A stretch of 64,000 nucleotides of DNA from Halobellus sp. LT62. Its GTDB lineage: Archaea > Halobacteriota > Halobacteria > Halobacteriales > Haloferacaceae. Within the stretch, counting starts at the first letter, position 1; the number at the start of each line of letters is the position of its first letter. Location: assembly GCF_037031285.1 (NCBI RefSeq), contig NZ_JAYEZO010000002.1, positions 806,001 through 870,000 of the forward strand, in the 5' to 3' direction. The notes under the pieces are model-generated. The model was not told where the DNA came from and made no database searches. It saw only the letters and a program-made list of their open reading frames with translations. This document shows, in pieces, positions 26,948 to 35,331 of the stretch. The position numbers were made by a program, and so were the translations under genes.

Positions 26948-27784
26948 ATGGATCGCATCCCGTTCGGCGTGTCGCGCTTCGACAGCGTCGTCGGCGGCGG
27001 CGCACCCTCGGGAACGGTCGTGCTCCTCGTCGGCGAACCCGGCGCGGGCGCACGGGAATTTATGTACACGAGCGCGACGATGAACGCGGTCGCGCACGCC
27101 GATCCCGAACTGTTCGAGCTCCACTACGGCGACCTCCACGAAACCGCGCGGCTCCCCGATGCAGTGCAGTACCTCTCGTTCACCGACGACGAGGAAAAGC
27201 TGCGGCGTGAGATGTCCTACGTGCTCGACGACAAACTCGTGAATGCCGCGGCGGACCGCATCGAAGTCCGCGATTTCTCCCCGGAGTACTTCCAGTTGAG
27301 CCCGGTCCCCCGCGAGTGGTACCTCGGCGAGACGACGAAGCTACAGGATCTCGGCGGGCGCGAGGAGCGATCCTCGGTGCTCACCGCGCTCGGCCGCCAC
27401 CTCAACGCGCACGCGCCGGAGAACCTCGTGGTCATCGATTCGATAACCGATCTGCTCGCGGCGATCTCCGACGAGATGGCGTGGAACGACATCGCGATGG
27501 TGCTGCGCGGGCTGGCGAAGGCCGCGCACCGCTGGGACGGCCTCGTGTTGGCGTACGCGAGCCGAGAGGCGATCGGCGAAACGCAACTCGGCCACCTGAT
27601 GGACGCCGCCGACGGGACGCTGCAGTTCGAGTGGGAATCGGGCGGGTCGAAGCGAGCCCGCACGATGGTCGTCCAAGAATTCCGTGGCGTCCTCTCGCAG
27701 ATCGAACGCGAGGACATCGTCCGATTCGAGACGGAGATCCACGAGGGCGGCTTCGACGTCAGCGACGTGCGGAAGATCAGGTGA
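26948..27784 (+). CDS. RecA-like (RadA/KaiC-type) ATPase, HTR-like
   Basis: 278 residues with the RecA-superfamily core: the opening RIPFGVSRFDSVVGGG, a Walker A position reading GEPGAGAREF and a Walker B strand LVVIDSITDLLAAI. The Walker A Lys and Ser/Thr are missing (GAR-E instead of GKT/S), so ATP hydrolysis is doubtful. In haloarchaea such proteins are annotated as HTR-like or RAD55-family and often lie beside sensor kinases, as here between two kinases (the second convergent). A role in signalling is an inference. Confidence 0.78.
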   Translation: MDRIPFGVSRFDSVVGGGAPSGTVVLLVGEPGAGAREFMYTSATMNAVAHADPELFELHYGDLHETARLPDAVQYLSFTDDEEKLRREMSYVLDDKLVNAAADRIEVRDFSPEYFQLSPVPREWYLGETTKLQDLGGREERSSVLTALGRHLNAHAPENLVVIDSITDLLAAISDEMAWNDIAMVLRGLAKAAHRWDGLVLAYASREAIGETQLGHLMDAADGTLQFEWESGGSKRARTMVVQEFRGVLSQIEREDIVRFETEIHEGGFDVSDVRKIR

Positions 27785-27829
27785 CGTCGGCGACTTCGAC
27801 TGCAACTGATGCGCCGGTCGAAGAGACAT

Positions 27830-30229
27830 TCACTCTTTGATGTCGACGCCGGTGATCTCGAAGCGAGCACCGCCGTCTTTCCCTTCGACCGCGTGGATTT
27901 CCCACCCGTGCGACATCGCGCACTGTTGGACGATCGAGAGGCCGAATCCGGTTCCCTCGTGCGTCGTCGAGTAGCCGTACTCGAAGATCTGCTCGCGATC
28001 GTCGGGCGGAATGCCGGGGCCGTTGTCCTCGACGTAGAAACCCGCGTCGTCGGCGAGGACGCCGACGGTCACGACCACGTCGCTTCCGCCGTGTTCCACG
28101 GCGTCCTCCGGAGTTTGCGACGGAGGGCTCGTAGAGCTGTGCTCTACGGCGTTCCCCTGAGTCTGCGACGGAGGGCTCGTGGAACCGTGTTCCACGGCGT
28201 TTCGGAAGAGGTTCTCGAACAACTGTCTGAGCTGCGTCTCGTCGGCGCTGATCGTGCCGGAGACGTCGACAGCGAGGTCGGCGTCGCCGGTGTCGACGTT
28301 CCGCCAGCACGCTTCGACGAAATCGGCCAGCGAGACGGGCGTCAGGTCGAGGTCGGTGTCGCGATCGCGAGCGAGGATGAGTAAGTCGTCGATGAGTTCG
28401 GCCATCCGCTCGTGGGCGTTGGCGACGTGTTCGAGTTCCTCGCTGTCGCATTCAGATCTGGCCAGCTCCAAGCGCCCCTCGGCGACGTTCAGCGGGTTCC
28501 GGAGGTCGTGTGAGACGACGCTCGCGAACTCCTCGAGCCTCGCGTTCTGTTTGGTCAGCTCGCGCTCGCGTTCGCGAAGTCGTTCGTTCCGCTGGACCTG
28601 TTCGAGCGCGGTGACGATGTTGACCCCGAGGATCTCGCCGAGGACGACGTCCTCCGGACCGAAGGCGTCCGGCGTGGGCGACCCCGCGATGAGAACGCCG
28701 TACTCGTCGAGTGGAACGTACAGCTCACTTCGGATCTGTGTGTCCGTGTTGTAGACGTCCGGGTCGGTGAGGACGTTCCCGATGGACTGTGCCTCGCCCT
28801 GTTCGTAGACGCGCCACGCGATCCCCTCTCCCTCGGAGAACGTCGGCAGATCGCCGACGAGTTCCGTCGCCGTCTCGCTGTAGGCGATCGGCACGAGTCC
28901 GACGCCCTCCTCGTGAAAGTTGATCACGCTCGCATCGAGGTTGAGGACGGTCTCGGCGGCCTCAACGCCGATCTCGGCCACTTCGGTACAACTTTCGGCC
29001 GTCATCAGCTCTCTGGCGGTCTCGTTCAGCGCTTCGAGGCGCTGTTCGCGTCGTTTGCGCTCCGTGACGTCGTAGTACACCCACAAGTGGCCCTGTCCGT
29101 CGGGGAGTTCGATGGGTCGGTAGTTCCGCTCGTATGCGCGGCCGTCTTCGAGCAGGAGTTCGTCGTTCCAGATCGACTCGCGCGCGTCGATGAGCTCCTC
29201 GGTTCGCGAGACGAATGCCTCGGGATCCGCAAAGCGGTCGCTGATCTGTCGGGCGAACGCTTCGCAGTCGGTCCCGATCACGTCGTCCGGGTCGGCGGAG
29301 ATCTCGAAGAGTTCTAACAGCCGCTCGTTGACCCGGAGGACGTTTCGGTCCGCGCCCTCCGCGAGGACGCCGACCGGAAGCGTCTCGAAGAGCGTCGAGC
29401 GGAGGATGTTCGTCTGTTCGAGCTCCTCGCGCTGTCGCTGTTCCTCGGTGATGTCCTCGAACTGCGAGAAGATCGTGATGATGTCGCCGTCGTCGTCGGT
29501 GACGACCCGGTTGTGCCACGCGCACAGCCGCCGAGTGCCGTCTGCTCGAACGATGTCGTTGACGCTCTGGTAGCCGCCGCGATTTGCGAGCAACTGGCGC
29601 TCGACCTCGGCGACGTGCCGCCGTTCGTCCTCGGGGACGATCGGCAGCCACGTGCCGCCGACGAGTTCGTCCGCTGAATACCCCGTGATCTCGGCCGCCG
29701 CCTCGTTGACGCGGACGATCGTGAACGACTCGTCGTACTCGATCGTCCCCAGTGGAGACTGCTCGATGAACCGCGAGAGCCGCTTTTCGCTCTCGGCTAA
29801 CGCCTGTTGCGAGCGGGTCTGCTCGACGGCGTTCTCGATCCGGTTCGCGAGGACGGTGTACTGCTCGGTGCCGGTCTCCTTCTGGAGGTAGTCGGTCACC
29901 CCCGCGGAGATCGCCTTGCTCGCGATCTCCTCTGAGCCGCGGCCCGTAAAGAGGATGAACGGCACGTCGCGACCGAGACCTCTGACGCGTTCGAGGAGTT
30001 CGAGACCGTCCATTTCGGGCATCTCGTAGTCGCTGACGACGCAGTCGATTCGCTCGCCTTCGATCCGTTCGAGGGCGCTCTCGGCGTCCGTCGAGGTGTA
30101 GACGGTGAACGAATCGTCGAACCGGGTCAAAAATGCGGCCGTGAGGTCGACGATCGCGGGATCGTCGTCGACGTGGAGCACGCGGATCTCCGTCGAGGAG
30201 TCCCGCGCTTCTCCCGTCGTTTCAGCCAT
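27830..30229 (-). CDS. Hybrid sensor kinase: receiver-PAS-PAS-GAF-HisKA-HATPase
   Basis: 799 residues, soluble. An N-terminal receiver domain (LHVDDDPA, phospho-acceptor in VVSDYEMPEMDG, switch Thr in LFTGRGSEE and Lys in YLQKETG) is followed by two PAS domains (about 150-265 and 275-390), a GAF domain (about 400-550), HisKA with VVSHDLRNPL and an HATPase with ENLFRNAVEH, VEDNGPGIP and GTGFGLSIV. Between N and G1 boxes there are two and a third 16-residue repeats. The ATG at 30229 lies 28 nt after a TATA box, so the longer frame to 30553 is rejected. 170 bp of the HATPase are nearly identical to the kinase at 24687. Confidence 0.9.
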   Translation of the reverse strand: MAETTGEARDSSTEIRVLHVDDDPAIVDLTAAFLTRFDDSFTVYTSTDAESALERIEGERIDCVVSDYEMPEMDGLELLERVRGLGRDVPFILFTGRGSEEIASKAISAGVTDYLQKETGTEQYTVLANRIENAVEQTRSQQALAESEKRLSRFIEQSPLGTIEYDESFTIVRVNEAAAEITGYSADELVGGTWLPIVPEDERRHVAEVERQLLANRGGYQSVNDIVRADGTRRLCAWHNRVVTDDDGDIITIFSQFEDITEEQRQREELEQTNILRSTLFETLPVGVLAEGADRNVLRVNERLLELFEISADPDDVIGTDCEAFARQISDRFADPEAFVSRTEELIDARESIWNDELLLEDGRAYERNYRPIELPDGQGHLWVYYDVTERKRREQRLEALNETARELMTAESCTEVAEIGVEAAETVLNLDASVINFHEEGVGLVPIAYSETATELVGDLPTFSEGEGIAWRVYEQGEAQSIGNVLTDPDVYNTDTQIRSELYVPLDEYGVLIAGSPTPDAFGPEDVVLGEILGVNIVTALEQVQRNERLRERERELTKQNARLEEFASVVSHDLRNPLNVAEGRLELARSECDSEELEHVANAHERMAELIDDLLILARDRDTDLDLTPVSLADFVEACWRNVDTGDADLAVDVSGTISADETQLRQLFENLFRNAVEHGSTSPPSQTQGNAVEHSSTSPPSQTPEDAVEHGGSDVVVTVGVLADDAGFYVEDNGPGIPPDDREQIFEYGYSTTHEGTGFGLSIVQQCAMSHGWEIHAVEGKDGGARFEITGVDIKE
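28088..28198 (-). repeat. Tandem 48-bp palindrome-bearing units inside a kinase gene
   Basis: Reading on the minus strand: unit 1 (28198-28151), unit 2 (28150-28103) and a 15-bp partial unit (28102-28088). The palindrome of unit 1 is GTGGAAC-ACG-GTTCCAC (28179-28195) and that of unit 2 is GTAGAGC-ACA-GCTCTAC (28131-28147). Both arms differ between units by matching changes, so the inverted repeat is kept while the sequence changes. Confidence 0.7.
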
Positions 30230-30252
30230 ACGAGAGTATACAGAAACGACTG

Positions 30253-30260
30253 GTATATAT
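30253..30260 (-). promoter_or_regulatory. TATA box of the hybrid kinase gene
   Basis: ATATATAC on the minus strand, about 28 nt before the ATG at 30229, indicating a leaderless transcript and fixing the start. Confidence 0.6.
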
Positions 30261-30346
30261 GTTCGCGCCGGATCTCGGGGGTCGAAACCGAACGGTTCGT
30301 CGCCGTCGGGCAGTACACCCTTGTCGATCGAGCGCCTATCCGGGGT

Positions 30347-31087
30347 ATGCTCACGGGGCTCCGACGGCTCGGTCTCGAAGTGAAGTCGCTCGACCGCGCG
30401 CGCGGGTTCTACGAGGGTCGACTCGGTCTCACTCGGGCCGGGTCCGATGGCCGAGAGCGCGTCTGCTATCGAGTCGGCTCCGGGGACGCCACCCCCACCG
30501 CGCTGCTGCTCCGACGTCCGACGGACAGGCCCCGCGGCGGGGTGCACACCCACTACGCGTTCTCGACGACGGCGGCGGCGTACTCGCAGTGGCGACGCCG
30601 ACTCGCGGATCTCGATCCCGTCGAGTTCTCGTTCGGATCGAGCGACTCACTGTACGTCTACGACCCGGACGGAAACTGCGTCGAGATCGGAAGCGTCGAC
30701 GCTTCGACGGCGGGTGAATCTGTTGCGCCCCCCGACGCCGACGAGTCGGCCCCGCCGCTCACGGGCATCTTCGAGGTCGTCTTAGAGGTGATGAATCTGC
30801 CCCGCGCGGAGGCGCGTTACCGACGCTTGGGATTCGAGGTCATCGACCGGGGCTCCGAACGCCACCGGGTCCGACTCGACGGGCCGGTCGCGCTCGAACT
30901 CTGGGAGCCGCAGTTGGGCATCGCGGACGCCCGCGGCGGACTGCACGTCGACCTCGCCTTCCTCACGCCGAACCCCGACGCCGCGGTCGAGGCCGGCGGG
31001 CCGTGGCCGAGCGATCCCGAGGCGGTCGACGGGGGCGTCCGCGTCGTCGACGACGACGGGCACGTTTTGACGTTTCTTCGCGCGTGA
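30347..31087 (+). CDS. VOC (glyoxalase/bleomycin-resistance fold) protein
   Basis: 246 residues made of two vicinal-oxygen-chelate repeats: 1-120 (LGLEVKSLDRARGFYEGRLGL ... YVYDPDGNCVEIGS) and 135-246 (FEVVLEVMNLPRAEARYRRLGFEV ... VVDDDGHVLTFL). Possible metal ligands are the His in GVHTHYAF and the Glu in NCVEIG. The fold covers dioxygenases, isomerases and resistance proteins, so the function is open. The start is the ATG at 30347, after which similarity to the fold begins. Confidence 0.83.
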   Translation: MLTGLRRLGLEVKSLDRARGFYEGRLGLTRAGSDGRERVCYRVGSGDATPTALLLRRPTDRPRGGVHTHYAFSTTAAAYSQWRRRLADLDPVEFSFGSSDSLYVYDPDGNCVEIGSVDASTAGESVAPPDADESAPPLTGIFEVVLEVMNLPRAEARYRRLGFEVIDRGSERHRVRLDGPVALELWEPQLGIADARGGLHVDLAFLTPNPDAAVEAGGPWPSDPEAVDGGVRVVDDDGHVLTFLRA

Positions 31088-31167
31088 CGCGCGAGCGAAG
31101 TCGCGGCGGTGATGCCGTTCAGACGTATTCTGGACGATGCCGTCAGATGTCCCCCGCGACGCCGCGC

Positions 31168-31452
31168 TTAGAGCCGGTCAGTGTCGATATCGACGCCCGG
31201 CGGGGCGACGACGAGGAATCGGCGGAAGTGCGTCAGCGAGCCCCCGAGGTCTCTGACCGGTCGCGCGAATCCCTTCGCCAGTTCGTTGAGGTCGCCGTCG
31301 ACGGCGAGGACGAGCACGTTGTCGGACTCGACGGCGTCGATCCACACGTCGGGGTCGGTCGAACCGTCGAGAACGCCGAGCACCACGTCGCCCTCGACGT
31401 CGTCGCCGAGGTGTTCTTCGGCCTCCGAGAGGTTCAGGTTGAAGTCGCTCAT
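31168..31452 (-). CDS. DUF5779 family protein
   Basis: 94 residues, haloarchaea-specific DUF5779 (MSDFNLNLSEAEEHLGDDVEGDVVLG start region; DLGGSLTHFRRFLVVAPPG near the end). No catalytic motif is evident. The longer frame up to 31791 is upstream non-coding sequence. Convergent with the VOC gene and divergent from leuA. Confidence 0.85.
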   Translation of the reverse strand: MSDFNLNLSEAEEHLGDDVEGDVVLGVLDGSTDPDVWIDAVESDNVLVLAVDGDLNELAKGFARPVRDLGGSLTHFRRFLVVAPPGVDIDTDRL

Positions 31453-31800
31453 ACTCTGCCCCACGCGAAGCGGGACGAAAAGGATTCGGACGCGTGCGAC
31501 GGAGGTCCGACGGTCTCTTCGGCGCTCCGTTCCGGTCGGCCGCAGCCACAACGACGGCAAGGTCAGTTCCACTCCGACGTGCGCGCGAGCGTGTTCCGCG
31601 ATCGATCGTCCGGATTCGAGGCGGAAATTGCGCCAACCCGGCAGTAGTGACACGGGCTCGTCGCCCTGTAGGGCCGGATCGAGAGCGTGCTCGGTTCGGT
31701 CGAAAAACGCAGAGGTTCCCGATATTCGGCGGGTACGAACCGATTCCAGCCGATATCCGCTCGTCCGAACGCGGCCGTCGCGACCACTCACAGCGAAAGC

Positions 31801-31810
31801 CTTTAATATC
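31801..31810 (+). promoter_or_regulatory. TATA box of leuA
   Basis: CTTTAATATC about 29 nt before the ATG at 31835. It points to a leaderless transcript starting at that ATG, which is out of frame with the main leuA reading frame (see the leuA entry). Confidence 0.55.
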
Positions 31811-31834
31811 TATCCGGATCAGTGATCAGACACA

Positions 31835-33080
31835 ATGTCTCACGACGACATGGAGGCTCAGTCGGACACCCCGGCTGGTCGAGTTCTTCCAGGGCACGTT
31901 AGCCCAAATAACTGAATCCGAGATCGAGAACGTACGGATTTTCGACACGACGCTCCGCGACGGTGAGCAGTCACCACGCACCTCGTTCAGCTACGACGAG
32001 AAGCGCGACATCGCGGCGACGCTGGACGAGATGGGGACGCACGTCATCGAGGCGGGGTTCCCGGTCAACTCCGACGCCGAGTTCGAATCCGTGAGTGACA
32101 TCGCCGCCGCGACGGACACGACCGTCTGCGGGCTGGCGCGCGTGGTCGACAAGGACGTCGAGGCCGCGATCGACTCCGGCGTGGGGCTGGTCCACGTCTT
32201 CGTCAGCACGAGCGACGTGCAGCTGGCGGACTCGATGCACGCCTCCCGCGAGGAGGCCGTCGAACGCGCTGTCGCGAGCGTCGAGCGGGTGAAGGAGGCG
32301 GGCGTCGAGGTGATGTTCTCACCGATGGACGCCACCAGAACCGACATCGACTTCTTGGCCGACATCCTGAGCGCCGTCGACGAGGCGGGCGTCGACTGGG
32401 TCAACATCCCGGACACCTGCGGCGTCGCGACGCCGACGCGCTTCGCGAGCATGGTCCGCGAGGTGCGCAAGCACACCGACGCGCGAGTCGACGTGCACGC
32501 GCACGACGACTTCGGGCTGGCCGCCGCCAACGCGATGGCCGGCTTCGAGGCGGGCGCGTCCCAAGCGCAGGTGTCGGTCAACGGTATCGGCGAGCGCGCC
32601 GGCAACGCCGCCTTCGAGGAAGTAGTGATGTCGGCGGAGTCGCTGTACGGCGTCGACACGGGGATCGACACCACCCGAATCACCGAACTGTCGCGGATGG
32701 TCGAGGAGGCCAGCGACATCCCGGTTCCGGCGAACAAGCCGGTCGTGGGACGAAACGCCTTCTCACACGAGAGCGGAATCCACGCCGCGGGGGTCATCGA
32801 GAACGCCGACACGTTCGAGCCCGGCGTGATGACACCCGAGATGGTCGGGGCCCAGCGGGAGTTCGTCCTCGGCAAGCACACCGGCACTCACTCCGTCCGC
32901 AAGCGACTGGAGGAGTCCGGGTTCGCGCCGACCGACACGGAGGTCCGCGAGGTCACCCGGCGGGTCAAGGACTACGGTGCGGAGAAAGAGCGCGTCACCG
33001 TCGACGTGTTGACGCGGTTCGCCCGCGAGGCCGACGTCGAACGGCCCGACGAGGACGAACAGGAGGAGGTCCGCGCCTGA
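31835..33080 (+). CDS. leuA: 2-isopropylmalate synthase, apparent frameshift near start
   Basis: Condenses acetyl-CoA with 2-oxoisovalerate in the first committed step of leucine synthesis. The DRE-TIM barrel is intact: RIFDTTLRDGEQSPR at the start and the metal His pair in VDVHAHDDFGLA; a short C-terminal domain follows (about 390 residues in all). The main frame has no ATG or GTG before MGTHVIEAG, deep inside the barrel. The ATG placed correctly behind the TATA box (31835) opens a frame reading MSHDDMEAQSDTPAG that stops at 31909-31911. Removing one C from the run at 31869-31872 joins it to RLVEFFQGTL in the main frame. So either a frameshift (real or sequencing) is present, or translation starts at a non-standard codon such as CTG 31878. 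Confidence 0.85.
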
Positions 33081-33163
33081 TGGCGCGCGCGCCGGTTGCT
33101 CGATCCGACGAGCCTCGGGTGCGCTGCCGACCGACTTCCGTGAACGGGCGCGCGGCGCGAAAC

Positions 33164-33171
33164 GTTAATAA
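33164..33171 (+). promoter_or_regulatory. TATA box upstream of the ilv leader
   Basis: GTTAATAA about 30 nt before the ATG at 33198. It suggests a promoter for ilvB-ilvN-ilvC-leuC-leuD-leuB distinct from that of leuA. Confidence 0.5.
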
Positions 33172-33197
33172 CCGACGAGACGAATCTGTGGAGTACG

Positions 33198-33320
33198 ATG
33201 CGACGACGGCTCGCCGACGCGACGGACGCCGCACCGAAAGCGGTGCCGCTCGCTCGCGTGCGCCGGTCGATCGGCGTCGCTACCGACGTCGACACGCGGA
33301 TCATTGTAGGGGCCCTATAG
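33198..33320 (+). CDS. Putative 40-residue leader peptide of the ilv operon
   Basis: ATG-started ORF placed at leaderless distance from a TATA box and 223 bp before ilvB. Its last residues are RIIVGAL, ending with two Ile, one Val and one Leu, the end products of the pathway encoded downstream. The stop codon (33318-33320) overlaps the 3' arm of a GGGGC-N6-GCCCC hairpin. The arrangement recalls bacterial ilv/leu leader peptides; such attenuation is not established in archaea, so this is a hypothesis. It could be a chance ORF. Confidence 0.35.
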   Translation: MRRRLADATDAAPKAVPLARVRRSIGVATDVDTRIIVGAL

Positions 33321-33339
33321 CCCCGCATAGCCACATTTT
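33309..33339 (+). terminator. Hairpin plus T-run after the leader ORF (possible attenuator)
   Basis: GGGGC (33309-33313) pairs with GCCCC (33320-33324) around a 6-nt loop, and TTTT follows at 33336-33339. Short U-runs terminate archaeal transcription. The hairpin overlaps the leader ORF stop codon, so a ribosome there would mask it. Weak by itself: the T-run is only four long. Confidence 0.3.
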
Positions 33340-33543
33340 CGCCTCGATTCCGTCCGCGTCCACCGTTCGACCAACCAGCGACTGTCACACACCGACTATG
33401 GAACACGCTCGATCCGCACGACCGACACCGACGTACCGCACGCAGACCACACACGCGTCCTATCGCACGACGGCTCACCGACGCGACGGACGCCGCGCCG
33501 AGGGCGACGCCGTCCGCTCGGCCACCACGCGGGGTGAGCATCG

Positions 33544-35331
33544 ATGAGCAAACAGGCTCCGTCCTCGCCGAACGCGACGTCCGAGGCCGCTGAGGCCGAC
33601 GAAGAGACACCCGAATCCGGGGACGCCGACGCGGCACAGTCTCCCGTCACGACCGGGTCGGAATCGGTCATCCGCGCGCTCGAAAACGAGGGCGTCGAGG
33701 CGGTCTTCGGCGTTCAGGGCGGCGCGATTATGCCCATCTACGACGCGCTGTACCACTCGGATATCCGCCACATCACGATGGCGCACGAGCAAGGGGCGGC
33801 GCACGCCGCCGACGCGTTCAGCGTCGTCCGGAACGAACCGGGCGTCTGTCTGGCGACGTCGGGGCCGGGCGCGACGAACCTCGTCACGGGTATCGCCGAC
33901 GCCAATATGGACTCCGACGGACTGCTCGCGTTGACCGGGCAGGTCCCGGTCGATATGGTCGGCTCCGACGCGTTTCAGGAGACCGATACGACCGGCGTGA
34001 CCGCGCCGATCACGAAGCACAACTACTTCGCGAGCGATCCCGACACCGTCGGCGACACCGTCGGCGAGGCGCTCGCGCTCGCAGGCGAGGGGCGCCCCGG
34101 CCCGACGCTCGTCGACCTCCCGAAGGACGTCTCTCTCGACGACACGGAGGTCGAACCCGGCCCGGCCGAACCGCCGGAGACGACGCGACCCCAGTACGTC
34201 GCCGACGAGAGCGACGTCCAGACCGCCGCCGAGGCCATCGAGGCCGCCGAACGACCGCTGCTGCTCTTCGGCGGCGGCGTCATCAAGGCCGACGCGACGG
34301 ACGAGGCCCGCGCGTTCGCCGACGAGTACGAGCTCCCGGTCGTCACGACGATGCCGGGCATCGGTTCGGTCCCCGAGGACGACGAGTTGTGTCTCTCGTG
34401 GGCGGGTATGCACGGTACCGGTTACGCGAATATGGCGATCACGCACACCGATATGCTGATCGCGGTCGGAACGCGCTTCGACGACCGCCTGACCGGCGGC
34501 GTCGACACGTTCGCGCCCGAAGCCGAGGTCGTTCACATCGACATCGACCCGGCGGAGATGTCGAAGAACGTCCACGCGGACTATCCGCTCGTCGGCGACG
34601 CGGGGATCGTCCTCGACCAGCTCGACGACGCCATCGGCGCGACTCCCGACGCCGACGAGTGGCGCGAGCAGTGTCGCACGTGGCAAGACGAGTATCCGAT
34701 GGACTACGCGACCCCCGACGACGAGCCGCTGAAACCGCAGTTCGTCGTCGAGATCCTCGACGAGGCGACCGACGACGACACCATCGTCACGAGCGGCGTC
34801 GGCCAGCACCAGATGTGGGCCGCTCAGTACTGGACATTCTCCGAGCCGCGGACGTGGGTGTCGTCTCACGGCCTCGGGACGATGGGCTACGGGCTGCCCG
34901 CGGCGATCGGCGCGCGCATCGCCGCTGATGACGAGCAGGACGTTGTCTGCGTCGACGGCGACGGCTCGTTCCTGATGACGATTCAGGAGCTTTCGGTCGC
35001 CGTCCGCGAGGAACTGGACATCACTGTCGCCGTTCTGAACAACGAGTACATCGGGATGGTCCGCCAGTGGCAGGACGCCTTCTTCGAGGGCCGACGGATG
35101 GCCGCCGAGTACAACTGGTGTCCGGAGTTCGACAAGCTGGCCGAGGCGTTCGGCGCGCGCGGGTGGCGCGTCGACGACTACGACGAGGTCGCAGACGCCG
35201 TCGAGGAGGCGCTCGACTACGACGGGCCGTCGGTCATCGACTTCCATATCGACCCGGCGGAGAACGTCTATCCGATGGTCGCTTCCGGCGGCGCAAACGG
35301 TAAGTTCGCCCTGACGGAGGACCAACTATGA
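33544..35331 (+). CDS. ilvB: Acetolactate synthase large subunit
   Basis: 595 residues, ThDP-dependent enzyme making acetolactate or acetohydroxybutyrate for valine, leucine and isoleucine. An acidic N-terminal tail (about 40 residues) is followed by the pyrimidine domain with the catalytic Glu in MAHEQGAAHAAD and CLATSGPGATNLVTG, the central FAD-type domain, and the PP domain with the ThDP/Mg motif VCVDGDGSFLM ... VLNNEYIGMVRQW. The start overlaps an upstream ORF stop (ATGA) and the stop overlaps ilvN, so translation is tightly coupled downstream. Confidence 0.96.
   Translation: MSKQAPSSPNATSEAAEADEETPESGDADAAQSPVTTGSESVIRALENEGVEAVFGVQGGAIMPIYDALYHSDIRHITMAHEQGAAHAADAFSVVRNEPGVCLATSGPGATNLVTGIADANMDSDGLLALTGQVPVDMVGSDAFQETDTTGVTAPITKHNYFASDPDTVGDTVGEALALAGEGRPGPTLVDLPKDVSLDDTEVEPGPAEPPETTRPQYVADESDVQTAAEAIEAAERPLLLFGGGVIKADATDEARAFADEYELPVVTTMPGIGSVPEDDELCLSWAGMHGTGYANMAITHTDMLIAVGTRFDDRLTGGVDTFAPEAEVVHIDIDPAEMSKNVHADYPLVGDAGIVLDQLDDAIGATPDADEWREQCRTWQDEYPMDYATPDDEPLKPQFVVEILDEATDDDTIVTSGVGQHQMWAAQYWTFSEPRTWVSSHGLGTMGYGLPAAIGARIAADDEQDVVCVDGDGSFLMTIQELSVAVREELDITVAVLNNEYIGMVRQWQDAFFEGRRMAAEYNWCPEFDKLAEAFGARGWRVDDYDEVADAVEEALDYDGPSVIDFHIDPAENVYPMVASGGANGKFALTEDQL

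Larger units (their letters stand above)
33081..33543. other. leuA-ilvB spacer with internal duplication
   Basis: 463 bp leader region of the ilv/leu biosynthesis cluster. It holds its own TATA box, a 40-codon ORF with a hairpin at its stop (33198-33340), and a direct repeat of about 55 bp (33200-33256 and 33465-33520; 29 of the best 31 positions match). A frame reading from 33398 ends exactly over the ilvB start (ATGA overlap at 33544-33547), but its Arg/Thr-rich product MEHARSARPTPTYR has no recognisable nature. Confidence 0.5.

Noticed and set aside
33475-35325. 616-codon minus-strand frame over ilvB
   Set aside because: Mirror of ilvB, a complete ThDP enzyme. The shadow has Val/Asp/Arg bias only.
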